The translations under genes were made by a program, and so were the position numbers. Shown piece after piece: positions 8,410 to 17,400 of a stretch of 64,000 bases of DNA. The stretch lies in NCBI RefSeq assembly GCF_030551255.1, contig NZ_CP130630.1, positions 1,488,001 through 1,552,000 on the forward strand, written 5' to 3'. This DNA comes from Streptomyces sp. NL15-2K (GTDB lineage Bacteria > Actinomycetota > Actinomycetes > Streptomycetales > Streptomycetaceae). The notes under the pieces are model-generated. The model worked only from the letters and a program-made list of their open reading frames with translations, was not told where the DNA came from and ran no database searches. Positions within the stretch are counted from its first letter, which is position 1, and each line of letters opens with the position of its first letter.

Positions 8410-9584
8410 CCACGGCACTTCCGCACTTCGAACCGTTCTCCCCGGATGCCCTCGCGCATCCGGGCGGCGCCCTGACCGAGGGTCCTCTCGCGCTGGGCTC
8501 GGCCGGTTACACCGTCCTGAGCTTCGAGCTCGCGACCACCGTGCTGCGGGACAAACGATTCCAGAACGCCGCACTCAAGCTGATGGAGGACTTCGGGATC
8601 ACCGATGGTCCGGTGCACGACTTCCGCGCACACAGCCTGCTCATGGCCGACGGCCCGCGTCACCTCCGGCTGCGCACGCCGCTGGCCCGTTTCATGGGAC
8701 CGGCGACCGTCGAGAACATCCGCGGCGCCCTGCGCCAGATCATCCAGGACCTCGCCGCCGGCCTCGACCCGTCCGCGCCGGTCGACTTCCACGGTGCCGT
8801 AGACCGGCGTCTCCCCGCGCGGGTGTACTGCTACCTCGCCGGCGCGCCGGCCGAGGACGCCCCCAAGGTCGCGAGCCTCTCGGAGCGGACGCTGTCGCTG
8901 CTGAACCGCGACCCGAGCCTCACACCGGTGATCGTCGGTGCGTACGACGAGTTGTTCGCGTACCTGGAGGACCTCGTCGCGCGCAAGCGCACGCAGGGCC
9001 TGGGCGAGGACATGCTGTCGTTCCTGATCGCGCAGCACGACGCCGGCAAGCTCTCCGAGAAGGAGCTCTTCAACGAAGCGGCCGCCATGCTCGAGGCGAG
9101 CTCCGTCAACACCACGCACCAGACGGGCCTGGTCGTCTGGACGCTGTTGCGCGACCGGGAGATCTGGCAGCGGCTCGTGGAGGATCCGGCGCTGATCCCG
9201 GCGGCGATCGTCGAGGTGCTGCGGCTGTACCCCCGGCCCGGCGTCGTGAGCAGGATCGCCACCGAGGACGTCGAGCTGAACGGGACCGTCGTCCCCGCCG
9301 GTTCGGACATCCACGTGGCGGTGTGGTCGGCCAACCGTGACCCGGCGCGCTTCGAGGATCCGGCGGACTTCGTGCTCGGACGTGAGCGCAACCAGCCGCT
9401 GACCTTCAGCACGGGCAGCCACAACTGCCTCGGACAGGGGCTCGCGAAGGTCGAGATGGAAGAGGTCGTCAGCTACCTGGTCGAGCGCTTCCCCAACGCC
9501 GTCGTGGTCGAGGAGGGCACCGAGATCGGGCAGGCCGGCGGCCGGTGGCTCGTGAAGTCGCTCACCGTGGACCTCAGGTCGTAG
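8406..9584 (+). CDS. Cytochrome P450 with atypical I-helix
   Basis: 392 residues. The heme-binding loop is FSTGSHNCLG (Cys341), and the ExxR motif is E270-V-L-R273. In the oxygen-activating I-helix the usual A-G-x-(D/E)-T-T reads S232-S-V-N235-T-T, so the conserved acid is Asn. Known: the acid-alcohol pair helps protonate the iron-peroxo species; substitutions occur in P450s with altered chemistry. Electron partners are the preceding ferredoxin (overlapping by ATGA) and the reductase at 11811. It probably hydroxylates or demethylates a pathway substrate in the cytosol. Confidence 0.93.
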   Translation: MTTALPHFEPFSPDALAHPGGALTEGPLALGSAGYTVLSFELATTVLRDKRFQNAALKLMEDFGITDGPVHDFRAHSLLMADGPRHLRLRTPLARFMGPATVENIRGALRQIIQDLAAGLDPSAPVDFHGAVDRRLPARVYCYLAGAPAEDAPKVASLSERTLSLLNRDPSLTPVIVGAYDELFAYLEDLVARKRTQGLGEDMLSFLIAQHDAGKLSEKELFNEAAAMLEASSVNTTHQTGLVVWTLLRDREIWQRLVEDPALIPAAIVEVLRLYPRPGVVSRIATEDVELNGTVVPAGSDIHVAVWSANRDPARFEDPADFVLGRERNQPLTFSTGSHNCLGQGLAKVEMEEVVSYLVERFPNAVVVEEGTEIGQAGGRWLVKSLTVDLRS

Positions 9585-9594
9585 GCGGGGCGTG

Positions 9595-10983
9595 ATGGTG
9601 AACACCGAAGGGTCGCTGACGGAACGTCTGGCCGCGCACTGGGCCGGCCTGTCGTTCGACGAGATCCCGGCCGAGGTCGTCGGCCGGGTCAAGGACAACA
9701 TCCTGGACACGCTGGCGGTGGCGCTCGCCGGGGTGAAGACCGACGAGGCGCAGCGGGTCGGGGACGCCCTGACGAGCGTGCAGCAGACCGAGTCGGGCAG
9801 CCTCGTCTGGGGGACACCGTTCCTGCTCCCGCCGTCGCACGCCGCGCTCGCGAACGGAACGTCGGCGCACGCGCGCGACTTCGACGACGGAGGCGGACCG
9901 GGGCACGCGGGTTCCACCGTGCTGCCTGCGGCCCTCGCCGTCGCCGAGGCGACCGGGGCCGACGGGCGGGCGCTGATCGCGGCAACGATCGCCGGGTACG
10001 ACATCGGCTACCGGACCCTGCAGGCGCTCGGCGGCTTCGCCGCGCACACCGACCGGGGCTGGCACTCCAGCGGCACCATGGGGAGCTTCGCCGCCGCTGC
10101 CGCCGGCGCGAAGGCCTTGGGCCTGGACGCAGAGCGCTTCGCCGACGCGCTGGGCATCGCCGGATCCTTCACGGGCGGCGTCTGGGCGTTCATCGACGAC
10201 GGTGCGTGGACCAAGCGGATCCATCCCGGCAAGGCCGGGGAGACCGGCGTCGACGCGGCCCTGCTCGCGCGCGCCGGGATCACCGGCCCACGGCGGATCT
10301 TCGAGGCCGAGTGGGGCGGCCTGTTCGCCGTCTACAACGGCGGCCAGGGGTACGCGGAGAAGGCACTGCACGACCTCGGCGTCGACTTCAACGTGGCGAC
10401 CGCGTACATCAAGCCCTACGCCTGCTGCCGCGGAAGCCACTCCACGATCGACACGGTGCTCGCTCTCATCCAGGAGCGGGACGTCAAGCCCGAAGACGTG
10501 CGGCACATCTCGATCACGGCCGGGGAGACAGCGGTGAACATGCTGTCGGTCGACCCCGTCAAGACGGTGTTCGACGCACAGTTCAGCCTCCCGTACGCCG
10601 TGACGATCGCTCTGCACAACAGGAGCGTCGGGCTTGACCAGTTCGACCCGCCCCGCATCGACGAGCCCGGCATCCGAGCGACGTTCCAGAAGATCTCGAT
10701 GCACGTCGACAGCGGCATCCAGCTGGAGGACGGGCCACGGCTGGCGGTGGAGTTCATGGACGGCGAGACGGTGACGCTCCACGCCGGCAACCCCACCACA
10801 GCCAAGGGGTCGGCGCAGAACCCGCTTTCGCACGCGGAAGTCGCGGGCAAGGCGGAGGAACTGCTCGCACCCTACGGGCACGAGGTCGCGCGGGGCCTGG
10901 TACGCGCGGTGGAGAACCTGGACGACGCTCCGGACCTGTCGGAGCTGCTGCGCGCTCTTCGCGCAGGAAGACAAGGAGAGTGA
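9595..10983 (+). CDS. MmgE/PrpD-family protein
   Basis: About 462 residues of the MmgE/PrpD fold. The conserved ANGTSAHARDFDD block (His92, Asp95, Asp97) lies near residue 90 and the second domain begins near YIKPYACCRGSHSTID. Known members include 2-methylcitrate dehydratase and cis-aconitate decarboxylase (which makes itaconate); many others are uncharacterised. ATG 9595 is preferred over GTG 9592 and follows a G-rich Shine-Dalgarno. It sits between the P450 and a probable itaconyl/mesaconyl-CoA hydratase. A dehydratase or decarboxylase making or using an unsaturated C5 acid is a reasonable inference, not a proven one. Confidence 0.85.
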   Translation: MVNTEGSLTERLAAHWAGLSFDEIPAEVVGRVKDNILDTLAVALAGVKTDEAQRVGDALTSVQQTESGSLVWGTPFLLPPSHAALANGTSAHARDFDDGGGPGHAGSTVLPAALAVAEATGADGRALIAATIAGYDIGYRTLQALGGFAAHTDRGWHSSGTMGSFAAAAAGAKALGLDAERFADALGIAGSFTGGVWAFIDDGAWTKRIHPGKAGETGVDAALLARAGITGPRRIFEAEWGGLFAVYNGGQGYAEKALHDLGVDFNVATAYIKPYACCRGSHSTIDTVLALIQERDVKPEDVRHISITAGETAVNMLSVDPVKTVFDAQFSLPYAVTIALHNRSVGLDQFDPPRIDEPGIRATFQKISMHVDSGIQLEDGPRLAVEFMDGETVTLHAGNPTTAKGSAQNPLSHAEVAGKAEELLAPYGHEVARGLVRAVENLDDAPDLSELLRALRAGRQGE

Positions 10984-10984
10984 C

Positions 10985-11806
10985 ATGGTCACGAGCGAGG
11001 TGACGCCAACGGTCGAGCGGACCGAGGTCATCGCGTCCGAGCCGACTCAGTCCCTGGCGGCCGCGCTGGACATCGAGATCCCGCACGCCGCGGGAGACCC
11101 GGTGCCCCCGCTGTGGCACTGGACCTACCTGCTGGAGCGTGGCCCGGAACGCGAGCTCGGCGAGGACGGCCACCCCATCACGGGAATCCCCGCACCTCCC
11201 GGCCCGGGACGCCGGCGGATGTTCGGCGGCGGCAGGGTGACGACGCTGCGCCACCTCGTGATCGGGCAGCCCGCGACCAAGGTGACCTCGATCAAGCGGT
11301 CCGTCGACAAGGTGGGCAGGACCGGACCACTGACGCTGACGACCGTCCTCCAGGAAGTCTTCCAGGGCGGCGAACTGGTGATCCGGGAGGAGCAGGACAT
11401 CGTCTACCGCGCTCCCGGCTCGGGTGCGCTGCCTCCCCCGCCCCCGGCGACGACTGCCCCGGCGGGGCCCACGCTGGACCTCGCGGTCGACGAGCGGCTG
11501 CTGTTCCGGTTCTCGGCGCTGACCTACAACGCGCACCGCATCCACTACGACCTGGGCTGGTGCCGACGGGAGGGGTACGACGGTCTCGTCATCCACGGGC
11601 CCCTGCTGGCGCTCATGACGGGCGAGCACCTCCGCCGCGAGGGCATCGATCTGCGGGGCAGGACCTTCGGCTACCGCTTCGTCTCCCCGCTGACCAAGCC
11701 GCAGACCATCACGGTCGTCCCCGGCGCGGACGGGCTGGAGCGCGGTGCCGAGGCACGCGGCGCCGACGGAACCGTCGCCGCCGTGAGCACCCTCGCGGAG
11801 GCCTGA
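10985..11806 (+). CDS. HTD2/MaoC-type hydratase (itaconyl- or mesaconyl-C4-CoA hydratase-like)
   Basis: 273 residues with two hotdog halves. The N-terminal half has LWHWTYLLERGPERELGEDGHP and RRRMFGGGRVT, features seen in the FAS1-like/HTD2 dehydratases that include itaconyl-CoA and mesaconyl-C4-CoA hydratases. The C-terminal half has the hydratase segment FRFSALTYNAHRIHYD, with the likely catalytic Asn/His region, then LVIHGPLLALMTGEHL. It starts one base after the MmgE/PrpD stop. Together with the CoA-transferase/CitE fusion at 19049 it would complete CoA activation, hydration to citramalyl-CoA, and cleavage (inference). Confidence 0.82.
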   Translation: MVTSEVTPTVERTEVIASEPTQSLAAALDIEIPHAAGDPVPPLWHWTYLLERGPERELGEDGHPITGIPAPPGPGRRRMFGGGRVTTLRHLVIGQPATKVTSIKRSVDKVGRTGPLTLTTVLQEVFQGGELVIREEQDIVYRAPGSGALPPPPPATTAPAGPTLDLAVDERLLFRFSALTYNAHRIHYDLGWCRREGYDGLVIHGPLLALMTGEHLRREGIDLRGRTFGYRFVSPLTKPQTITVVPGADGLERGAEARGADGTVAAVSTLAEA

Positions 11807-11810
11807 GATC

Positions 11811-13010
11811 GTGACCGCATCCACCACCGATGTCGCCATCGTCGGCGGGTCGACCGCCGGCCTTCGGGCCGCCGAAGCCGTCGCGCGACACGCCCCGGAG
11901 CTGAACGTCACGGTCATCAGCGACGAGCCGCACCTGCCGTACGAGCTCCCTCCGCTGTCCAAGGTCGCCCTGCACGACCGGCTCGACGTGGACGCGCTCG
12001 TCTATCCCTTCGCCGCGGGCCTGCGCGACCAGGGGGTCGACTTCAGGCTCAACACCCGTGCCCAGGCCCTCGATACGAAAGCGAACACCGTCCTCCTGCC
12101 CGACGGAGCACTGACGTATCGTGCGCTCGTCATCGCGACCGGGTGCGAGCCGGTGATCCCGCCACTGTTCGCCGGCCGGGCCGGCGTTCACGCGCTGCGC
12201 CGCTTCGAGGACGCGACCGCCCTGCGTGCGGCGGTCGCCGATCCGGCGGCCTCCGTCGCGATCGTCGGAGCCGGCTTCATCGGCGGCGAGTTCGCCTCGA
12301 CGCTTCAGAAGGCAGGGCGCACCGTCTCGCTCATCGACCTGGCGGCGAAGCCGCTGGGGCGGTTCGGCGAGCCGGTCGCCGACGCCTACGCGGCACTGCA
12401 CCGGGAGGCGGGCGTCGGCCTGTTCCTGGGCAGCGGTGTCGTCGACGTCGCCGAGGAGGACGGGCGCCGCTCGCTGGTGCTCGACGACGGCACGCGGGTT
12501 CCCGCCGACGTGATCGTCGTCGGTGTCGGCGTCCGCCCGTCGATCGACTGGCTCCAGGACTCCGGGCTGACCTTCGACAACGGGATCCTGGCCGATGCCA
12601 CTCTCCGGGCGGCGGACAACGTGTTCGTCGCCGGCGACGTCGTCCGCTGGCCCAACGCGCGGTTCGACACCGTGATGCGGATCGAGCACTGGACCAGCGC
12701 CGCCGAGCAAGGACGCGCCGCGGGGATCAACGCCGTGAAGCTCATCCGCGGGAGCGAGGGCGAAGGCTTCACGAACGTGCCGTACTTCTGGTCGGACCAG
12801 CACGGCGTCCGCATCCAGTTCGCGGGCCATCTGACCGGTGACGAGGAGATCGTGGAGAGCCGCGCCCCGGGCGGCTCGCTCTTCCTCTACCGCCGCGGCG
12901 AGGCGGTGACGGGTGTGCTGGCCTTCGAGCGGCGCGCCGAGTTCGTCAAGCTGCGGGCGCGCCTGCGACGGGAACTGAGCTGGCAGGCCGTCGGTGAGTT
13001 CGTGCTCTGA
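11811..13010 (+). CDS. FAD-dependent ferredoxin reductase
   Basis: 399 residues from GTG 11811. The FAD-binding motif VAIVGGSTAGLRAAEAV is at the N-terminus, the NAD(P)H-binding motif VAIVGAGFIGGEFAS near residue 150, and the second FAD contact VFVAGDVVRWPN near 266. This is the putidaredoxin/rhodocoxin reductase family, whose members oxidise NADH and reduce a small ferredoxin. The natural partner is the ferredoxin at 8218, giving a complete class I P450 system interrupted only by two pathway enzymes. A homologue serves the second P450 system at 44821. Confidence 0.92.
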   Translation: MTASTTDVAIVGGSTAGLRAAEAVARHAPELNVTVISDEPHLPYELPPLSKVALHDRLDVDALVYPFAAGLRDQGVDFRLNTRAQALDTKANTVLLPDGALTYRALVIATGCEPVIPPLFAGRAGVHALRRFEDATALRAAVADPAASVAIVGAGFIGGEFASTLQKAGRTVSLIDLAAKPLGRFGEPVADAYAALHREAGVGLFLGSGVVDVAEEDGRRSLVLDDGTRVPADVIVVGVGVRPSIDWLQDSGLTFDNGILADATLRAADNVFVAGDVVRWPNARFDTVMRIEHWTSAAEQGRAAGINAVKLIRGSEGEGFTNVPYFWSDQHGVRIQFAGHLTGDEEIVESRAPGGSLFLYRRGEAVTGVLAFERRAEFVKLRARLRRELSWQAVGEFVL

Positions 13011-13036
13011 ACAATCTTCAACGAGGAGTATCAGTG

Positions 13037-13831
13037 ATGAGTGACGTGGCGAACCGGCGGAGTGCGGTCATCACCGGGGCAGCCCAGGGACTGGGCGCGG
13101 AAATAGCGTTCCGCCTTGCCGGTGAGGGATACGCGATTGCCCTGCTGGACCTGCGGAAAGAGGGCCTGGAACACACCGGGGAGAAGATAGCGAGCCGGTT
13201 CGCGGGCACCACGGTCAAGACGATCCCGGTCGATCTTTCCAGCGAGGAACTCGTCGCCGACGCGTTCGGGGAGATCGACGCCGAGCTCGGTCGCGTCGAC
13301 GTGCTCGTGAACACCGCGGGCGGCAGCGGGACCGAGCAGGTGCGCGACATCGCGGACCTGTCGTCGCGGACCTGGCACACCGTGCTGGACAACAACGTCA
13401 CGAGCGCGTTCCTGTGCTGCAGGTACGCCGTCCCGATCATGCGCCGGAACGGCTACGGCAGGATCGTCAACTTCTCGTCCGCGGTGTCACGTGGCCTCTC
13501 CGGCCCGTCCGGGACCGTCGGCGCGCGGCTTGCGTACGCCACGTCCAAGGCGGCGGTCAACGGCTTCACCAGGCAGCTCGCCAAGGACCTCGCCCGCAGC
13601 GGGATCACCGTGAACGCGGTCTCCCCCGGACTCGTCCTGCCCGAGGAGGGCCGTGTGAGGAGGGTGTTCGACGCACTCCCCGACACGGACCAGGCCGCCA
13701 TCCGGGCGGCGATCCCGGCCGGTCGAACCGGTACGGCCCATGAGATCGCCTCGGCCGTCGCCTATTTGGTCTCGGAGGACGCCGGCTTCACCTCCGGCAC
13801 CATCCTGAGCGTCGACGGCGCCGCCTCCTAG
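13037..13831 (+). CDS. Short-chain dehydrogenase/reductase
   Basis: 264 residues of the classical SDR family: TGAAQGLGAEIAF is the glycine-rich NAD(P) loop, VLVNTAGG replaces the NNAG motif, the catalytic Ser lies in NFSSAVSRG, and YATSK holds the Tyr and Lys. ATG 13037 is eight bases after CGAGGAG; GTG 13034 is the in-frame alternative. Probably oxidises a hydroxyl introduced by the P450 or hydratase, or reduces a keto intermediate; direction cannot be read from sequence. Confidence 0.9.
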   Translation: MSDVANRRSAVITGAAQGLGAEIAFRLAGEGYAIALLDLRKEGLEHTGEKIASRFAGTTVKTIPVDLSSEELVADAFGEIDAELGRVDVLVNTAGGSGTEQVRDIADLSSRTWHTVLDNNVTSAFLCCRYAVPIMRRNGYGRIVNFSSAVSRGLSGPSGTVGARLAYATSKAAVNGFTRQLAKDLARSGITVNAVSPGLVLPEEGRVRRVFDALPDTDQAAIRAAIPAGRTGTAHEIASAVAYLVSEDAGFTSGTILSVDGAAS

Positions 13832-13888
13832 CTCCCCTCCCCAGCCCTCAACCGCCATGTGTCAGAGCGACAAGAAAGGGAGCCGACC

Positions 13889-14602
13889 GTGCTCCAGTAT
13901 CCGTTGGTCCTCGTGCCCGCGCTGGGCTGCGACGCCCGGCTGTGGCAGCCGGTCATCGACCGGATCCATGACTTCGTGGAATGCGTGGTCGTTCAAGGCA
14001 GCGGGGACTCGATCGAGTCCATGGCGGACGATGTGCTCGCCCAGGCACCGGACCGGTTCTACCTGGCCGGGATCTCGATGGGTGGCTACGTCTCCTTGGA
14101 CATCGCACTCAAAGCCGCTGGGCGAGTCGCGGGACTGGCGCTGCTGAACACGTCCGCGATCGCCGCACCGCCCGACCGCAGGCAAAGTTCGATCAGCGTC
14201 ATCGAACTGGCCGAGTCCGGCCGTTTCGACGAGGCGGTGGACCGGGTCAGTGGCGCCGTCGCGCCGGCCCGCCCCGATGTGACCGCCCTCGCGGCCGCGA
14301 TGGCGCGTGACCTCGGCGCCCAAGTCTTCACGGCCCAGCAACGCGCGGTGCTGGACCGGCGCGATCGCACCTCGGAGATCGCGAAGATCGCGGTGCCCAC
14401 GTTGATCGTCGCAGGTGATGCCGATGCGATCACCCCACTCCCGCTGAGCGAGGAGATGGCGAGCTCGATCCCCGATGCGGAGCTGCACGTGCTCGAAGGG
14501 ATCGGCCACCTCTCGCCCCTGGAAGACCCCGCCACAGTCGCGGCACGCCTCGGGGACTGGCTCGTGCGCATCGACGGCCGAACACAGAGGGCAACGCCAT
14601 GA
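13889..14602 (+). CDS. Alpha/beta hydrolase
   Basis: 237 residues from GTG 13889, which follows AAAGGGA; the frame is open upstream to 13859 without useful sequence. The nucleophile elbow is GISMGG, the acid probably the Asp in VAGDADAITPL, and the His in IGHLSPLEDP. The lid region is short. Such enzymes hydrolyse esters, lactones or, in meta-cleavage pathways, C-C bonds. It is the last gene of the plus arm and is followed by a strong terminator. A role as ring-cleavage-product hydrolase or thioesterase is possible. Confidence 0.85.
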   Translation: MLQYPLVLVPALGCDARLWQPVIDRIHDFVECVVVQGSGDSIESMADDVLAQAPDRFYLAGISMGGYVSLDIALKAAGRVAGLALLNTSAIAAPPDRRQSSISVIELAESGRFDEAVDRVSGAVAPARPDVTALAAAMARDLGAQVFTAQQRAVLDRRDRTSEIAKIAVPTLIVAGDADAITPLPLSEEMASSIPDAELHVLEGIGHLSPLEDPATVAARLGDWLVRIDGRTQRATP

Positions 14603-14630
14603 CGCTCTCCTTCGATCACACGACGGAGAT

Positions 14631-14666
14631 ACGGGCCGTCCCTGCCGGTCGGCAGGGACGGCCCGT
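14631..14666. terminator. Bidirectional terminator between convergent arms
   Basis: Perfect 16-bp G+C-rich stem (14631-14646 with 14651-14666) and a GGTC loop, lying between the plus-strand hydrolase stop and the minus-strand dioxygenase stop. No T-run follows, as is usual in high-G+C actinomycetes. Confidence 0.85.
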
Positions 14667-14707
14667 TGGCCTGCGCTCCTTGTCGGTGATGGCACCGAGG
14701 CAGGACG

Positions 14708-15913
14708 TCAGCCGAGCGGTCCCCAGAAGGTCTCGCCGCCGTAGGTGTCGGAGAGCGGCGTCAGGGTCTGTGGCCACACGCCGGCCTGGATCTTCCGGCG
14801 CTCGTCCACCGGCCGCACGCGGCCGTCCCAGCCGACCTGCTCCATGTAGTAGTACAGCTGCATCACGTGCCCGTCGGGGGCGACCGCGTGGATCACGTAG
14901 TCGATCCCCGCGTGGATCTCCTGCGGGAGGTCGATGAGCTTGACGCCCTTCTCCTCCAAGAACTCCTTCGCCGCGCGGAGTTGCTCGTAGGAACCGACCT
15001 GCACGCCGAAGGCGAGCAAGGTGCTGTCCTCCTCCGCACCGAGCACGCTGCGCAGTTCCAGTGGGAGAAGCGTCAGGCTGTGATGCTCGGTGTTCGCCCG
15101 CAGGAAGAGGACGCGGTGGCCGGCGATCGAGGACTCCTCGCTCTTCCGCAGGCCGAGACGCTCGGTGTAGAAACGCTCAGCCGCATCGAGGTCTTCGACA
15201 AAGATGCTCACCGGTCCGATCCGCACCGGCTTGAACGGCCGCGCGAGCAGGACGCCACCGACGTCGTACGTCTTCGGCAGCTCATCCACCCAGCGGTGGC
15301 CCGACGTCAGATCGACGCCGTCGGCGACGGCTTCGGCAAGCTCGGTCGACTCCGCCTTGTACGGCAGCTCGGGATGCTCGTTGAGCCACGGCCACATCAC
15401 CTCGGGCTTGCTCAGGCCGTCCCAGCCGACCTGCTCGATGCCGTACTCCAGCTCGTTGGTGTGGCCCGTCGGGTCCGGGAAGTACGTGTGCCAGTTGGAC
15501 CCGGGGTCGCGGCCGTAGCGTTCGATCTTCTGCCCGAGCTCGGCGAGCCAGAGCCGCGCCTCGACGACCTCCCGGAGACTGCCGACCTGCCAGGTGATCT
15601 GGTTGACCGTGATGTCGGAACGGGCCGGCGGTTCCATGTGCTCGATCCACGGGCGCGGCATGAGCACGAAGGTGTGGTGGTCGCTGTTGTGCCGGAGGAA
15701 GTAGACGTGCGTGTCGGGGAGGCCGTCGAGCCAGGGGCCCGGGTCGGTCTTCTGGAGATCGAGCTTGTCGGCCACCGCGAATCCGAGCACGTCCCGGTAG
15801 AACTTCGCCGACTCGGCGGTGTCGTCGACGCTGATGCCGAAGTGGTTGAGTCGCCGGATCTTGAAGGGGCGGTCGTACAGGACGCCGCCGACCTCGAACT
15901 TCTCCCTGGTCAT
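14708..15913 (-). CDS. Two-domain VOC extradiol-type dioxygenase
   Basis: 401 residues made of two clearly homologous halves: FEVGGVLYDRPFKIRRLNHF (about residue 6) matches YDVGGVLLARPFKPVRIGPV (about 216), and EQVGWDG occurs in both. In the N-terminal half the metal triad His24, His79/80 and Glu156 (DPTGHTNELEYG) is intact. In the C-terminal half the first His is replaced (RIGPV) and the Glu position is Tyr. Known: type I extradiol dioxygenases open catechols using Fe(II) or Mn(II), usually with the C-terminal half catalytic. GAGGAG precedes ATG 15913. It ends the minus operon; ring cleavage of the hydroxylated aromatic is the likely role. Confidence 0.85.
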   Translation of the reverse strand: MTREKFEVGGVLYDRPFKIRRLNHFGISVDDTAESAKFYRDVLGFAVADKLDLQKTDPGPWLDGLPDTHVYFLRHNSDHHTFVLMPRPWIEHMEPPARSDITVNQITWQVGSLREVVEARLWLAELGQKIERYGRDPGSNWHTYFPDPTGHTNELEYGIEQVGWDGLSKPEVMWPWLNEHPELPYKAESTELAEAVADGVDLTSGHRWVDELPKTYDVGGVLLARPFKPVRIGPVSIFVEDLDAAERFYTERLGLRKSEESSIAGHRVLFLRANTEHHSLTLLPLELRSVLGAEEDSTLLAFGVQVGSYEQLRAAKEFLEEKGVKLIDLPQEIHAGIDYVIHAVAPDGHVMQLYYYMEQVGWDGRVRPVDERRKIQAGVWPQTLTPLSDTYGGETFWGPLG

Positions 15914-15923
15914 GGTCGTCTCC

Positions 15924-16934
15924 TCAGTCGGTCGGCTTGACGACTTCGTTGCGGATGGTGCCGATCAGGGCGGAAGAGACTTCCACGACGTCACCGGGCT
16001 TGACGAACAGCGTGTCCGGGAATGACCCGTCGGGCTCCTGGCGGCTGGAGTCGACAGCGGTGCCCTTGGGCGTGCCACTGGCGATCAGGTCACCGGGCAA
16101 CAGGGTCGTGTCCCTGGAGAGATGCTCGGCGAGCGCGGCGAAGGAGTGGACCATGGAACGCGTGTTGCCGCTCTGGCGCAGGTCGCCGTTGACCCGGCAT
16201 TCGATGGGGATGTCCTGCGGATCGATACCGTCGTTGACGACGATCCAGGGTCCGATCGTCGCGGAGCCGTCGAAGTTCTTCGAGTACATGAAATCGGGGC
16301 CGAAGGAGACGTTGTCCCTCACCGACCAGTCGTTGAACAGGGTGTAGCCCCACACATGGGAAGCGAGGTCATCGCCCTTGATGTCGCGGCCGCCCTTGCC
16401 GATCACGACGGCCACCTCCGCCTCGTAATCCAGCCGCTGGGTGCGGGCCGGGTAGCGCAACGGATCGCCGCTCGCGGAGACGGCCCGGTGGTCCTTCACG
16501 AAGAACTTGGGTCCTCCCGCGAGGAGACGGTTGATGGTCGCCTCGGTGTCCTCGCCGTGAGAGTTCTCAGCCGCGCTCCGCATGTGGTCGGCGAAGTTGG
16601 CAAGAGCGCAAAGGATGCGGGACTGGCCCTCCATCGGGGCGTGCAGCCTCACCTCGTCAAGTCCGAACCAGAGTTGCTCCCCTGTCACCCCACGCACGTC
16701 CTGCGCCTGGTCCAGCAGGTACTCCAGTGCGGCCCGCGCACCGTCGAGGGCCCGCGCCCCCTCCTCGATGAACGCGTTGAGCCGATCGGGGACGGCTGCG
16801 GCTGCCTCAGCAAGTGGCCGGGCGGCATGCGAGGTCTCGGCCAGGTACTTCGCGTACGCGGCGTTGATGTCGACGACGGAGCCTTCGTGCACCACACCGA
16901 CCCGGCGGGCGGGGCCGAATACTGCGACCTTCAT
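15924..16934 (-). CDS. Fumarylacetoacetate hydrolase (FAH)-family enzyme
   Basis: 336 residues. The FAH catalytic core is visible: metal-binding LDYEAEVAVVIGKGG, then LFNDWSVRDNVSFG and a C-terminal DLIASGTPKGT segment with KPGDVVEVSSALIGTIRNEV. The longer N-terminal region resembles the bacterial fumarylacetoacetase subgroup. Known reactions in the family include C-C hydrolysis of acylpyruvates, hydratase and decarboxylase/isomerase steps of meta-cleavage pathways (HpaG, MhpD). GGAGAACA precedes ATG 16934. It stands directly upstream of the extradiol gene in the same operon, so it probably acts on the cleaved ring. Confidence 0.9.
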   Translation of the reverse strand: MKVAVFGPARRVGVVHEGSVVDINAAYAKYLAETSHAARPLAEAAAAVPDRLNAFIEEGARALDGARAALEYLLDQAQDVRGVTGEQLWFGLDEVRLHAPMEGQSRILCALANFADHMRSAAENSHGEDTEATINRLLAGGPKFFVKDHRAVSASGDPLRYPARTQRLDYEAEVAVVIGKGGRDIKGDDLASHVWGYTLFNDWSVRDNVSFGPDFMYSKNFDGSATIGPWIVVNDGIDPQDIPIECRVNGDLRQSGNTRSMVHSFAALAEHLSRDTTLLPGDLIASGTPKGTAVDSSRQEPDGSFPDTLFVKPGDVVEVSSALIGTIRNEVVKPTD

Positions 16935-16985
16935 TGTTCTCCTTGTGAACTGGTGGGGAAACGCCCAGTACGGCGGGGCGTCAGG

Positions 16986-17363
16986 TCACGCCGCATCGGG
17001 GTCGACGCCGACCTTGTCGAAGAGACGTCCGTCGGTAGGGGTGAGGCTGTAAATGGCGAGGCGCTCGATCTTCCCGTTGCGGATGGTGAAGAAGTCGGCG
17101 AGTGCCACGGCACTGCCGTTCGCGATCAGGTCGATCTCCACGGCGACGTTCTCGCCGTCGACGACAAGCAGTTTGGGGTTCGGCTTCATCGCACCGGGCG
17201 CGAGGCCGTTTTCGTACATACGCCTGATCGCGTCGGCACCGGTCAGTGTGCCGGCGGCGTTCTGGAGAACGGCGTCCGCGGCGAAGAGGTCGGCCACGGC
17301 CTGCGGATCGGCTGCGGTGACTCCGGCGAAATAGGCGTCGACGACCTCGACAGGGTCCGTCAT
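16986..17363 (-). CDS. SnoaL/NTF2-like protein (ketosteroid isomerase fold)
   Basis: 125 residues from ATG 17363 with AAAGGA nine bases upstream; the frame is open far upstream to 17795 but only as antisense of the aldehyde dehydrogenase. The pattern VVDAYFAGVTAADPQAVADLFA, then GADAIRRMYE and DFFTIRNGKIERLAIY, is typical of the NTF2-like cone fold of SnoaL and ketosteroid isomerases. These are isomerases, cyclases or dehydratases, or non-enzymatic. In this operon an isomerase acting on an enol or muconate intermediate is plausible; no proof. Confidence 0.82.
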   Translation of the reverse strand: MTDPVEVVDAYFAGVTAADPQAVADLFAADAVLQNAAGTLTGADAIRRMYENGLAPGAMKPNPKLLVVDGENVAVEIDLIANGSAVALADFFTIRNGKIERLAIYSLTPTDGRLFDKVGVDPDAA

Positions 17364-17400
17364 GGTTGCGCGTCCTTTCTCGTTGTTCCTGGTGTCCGGC

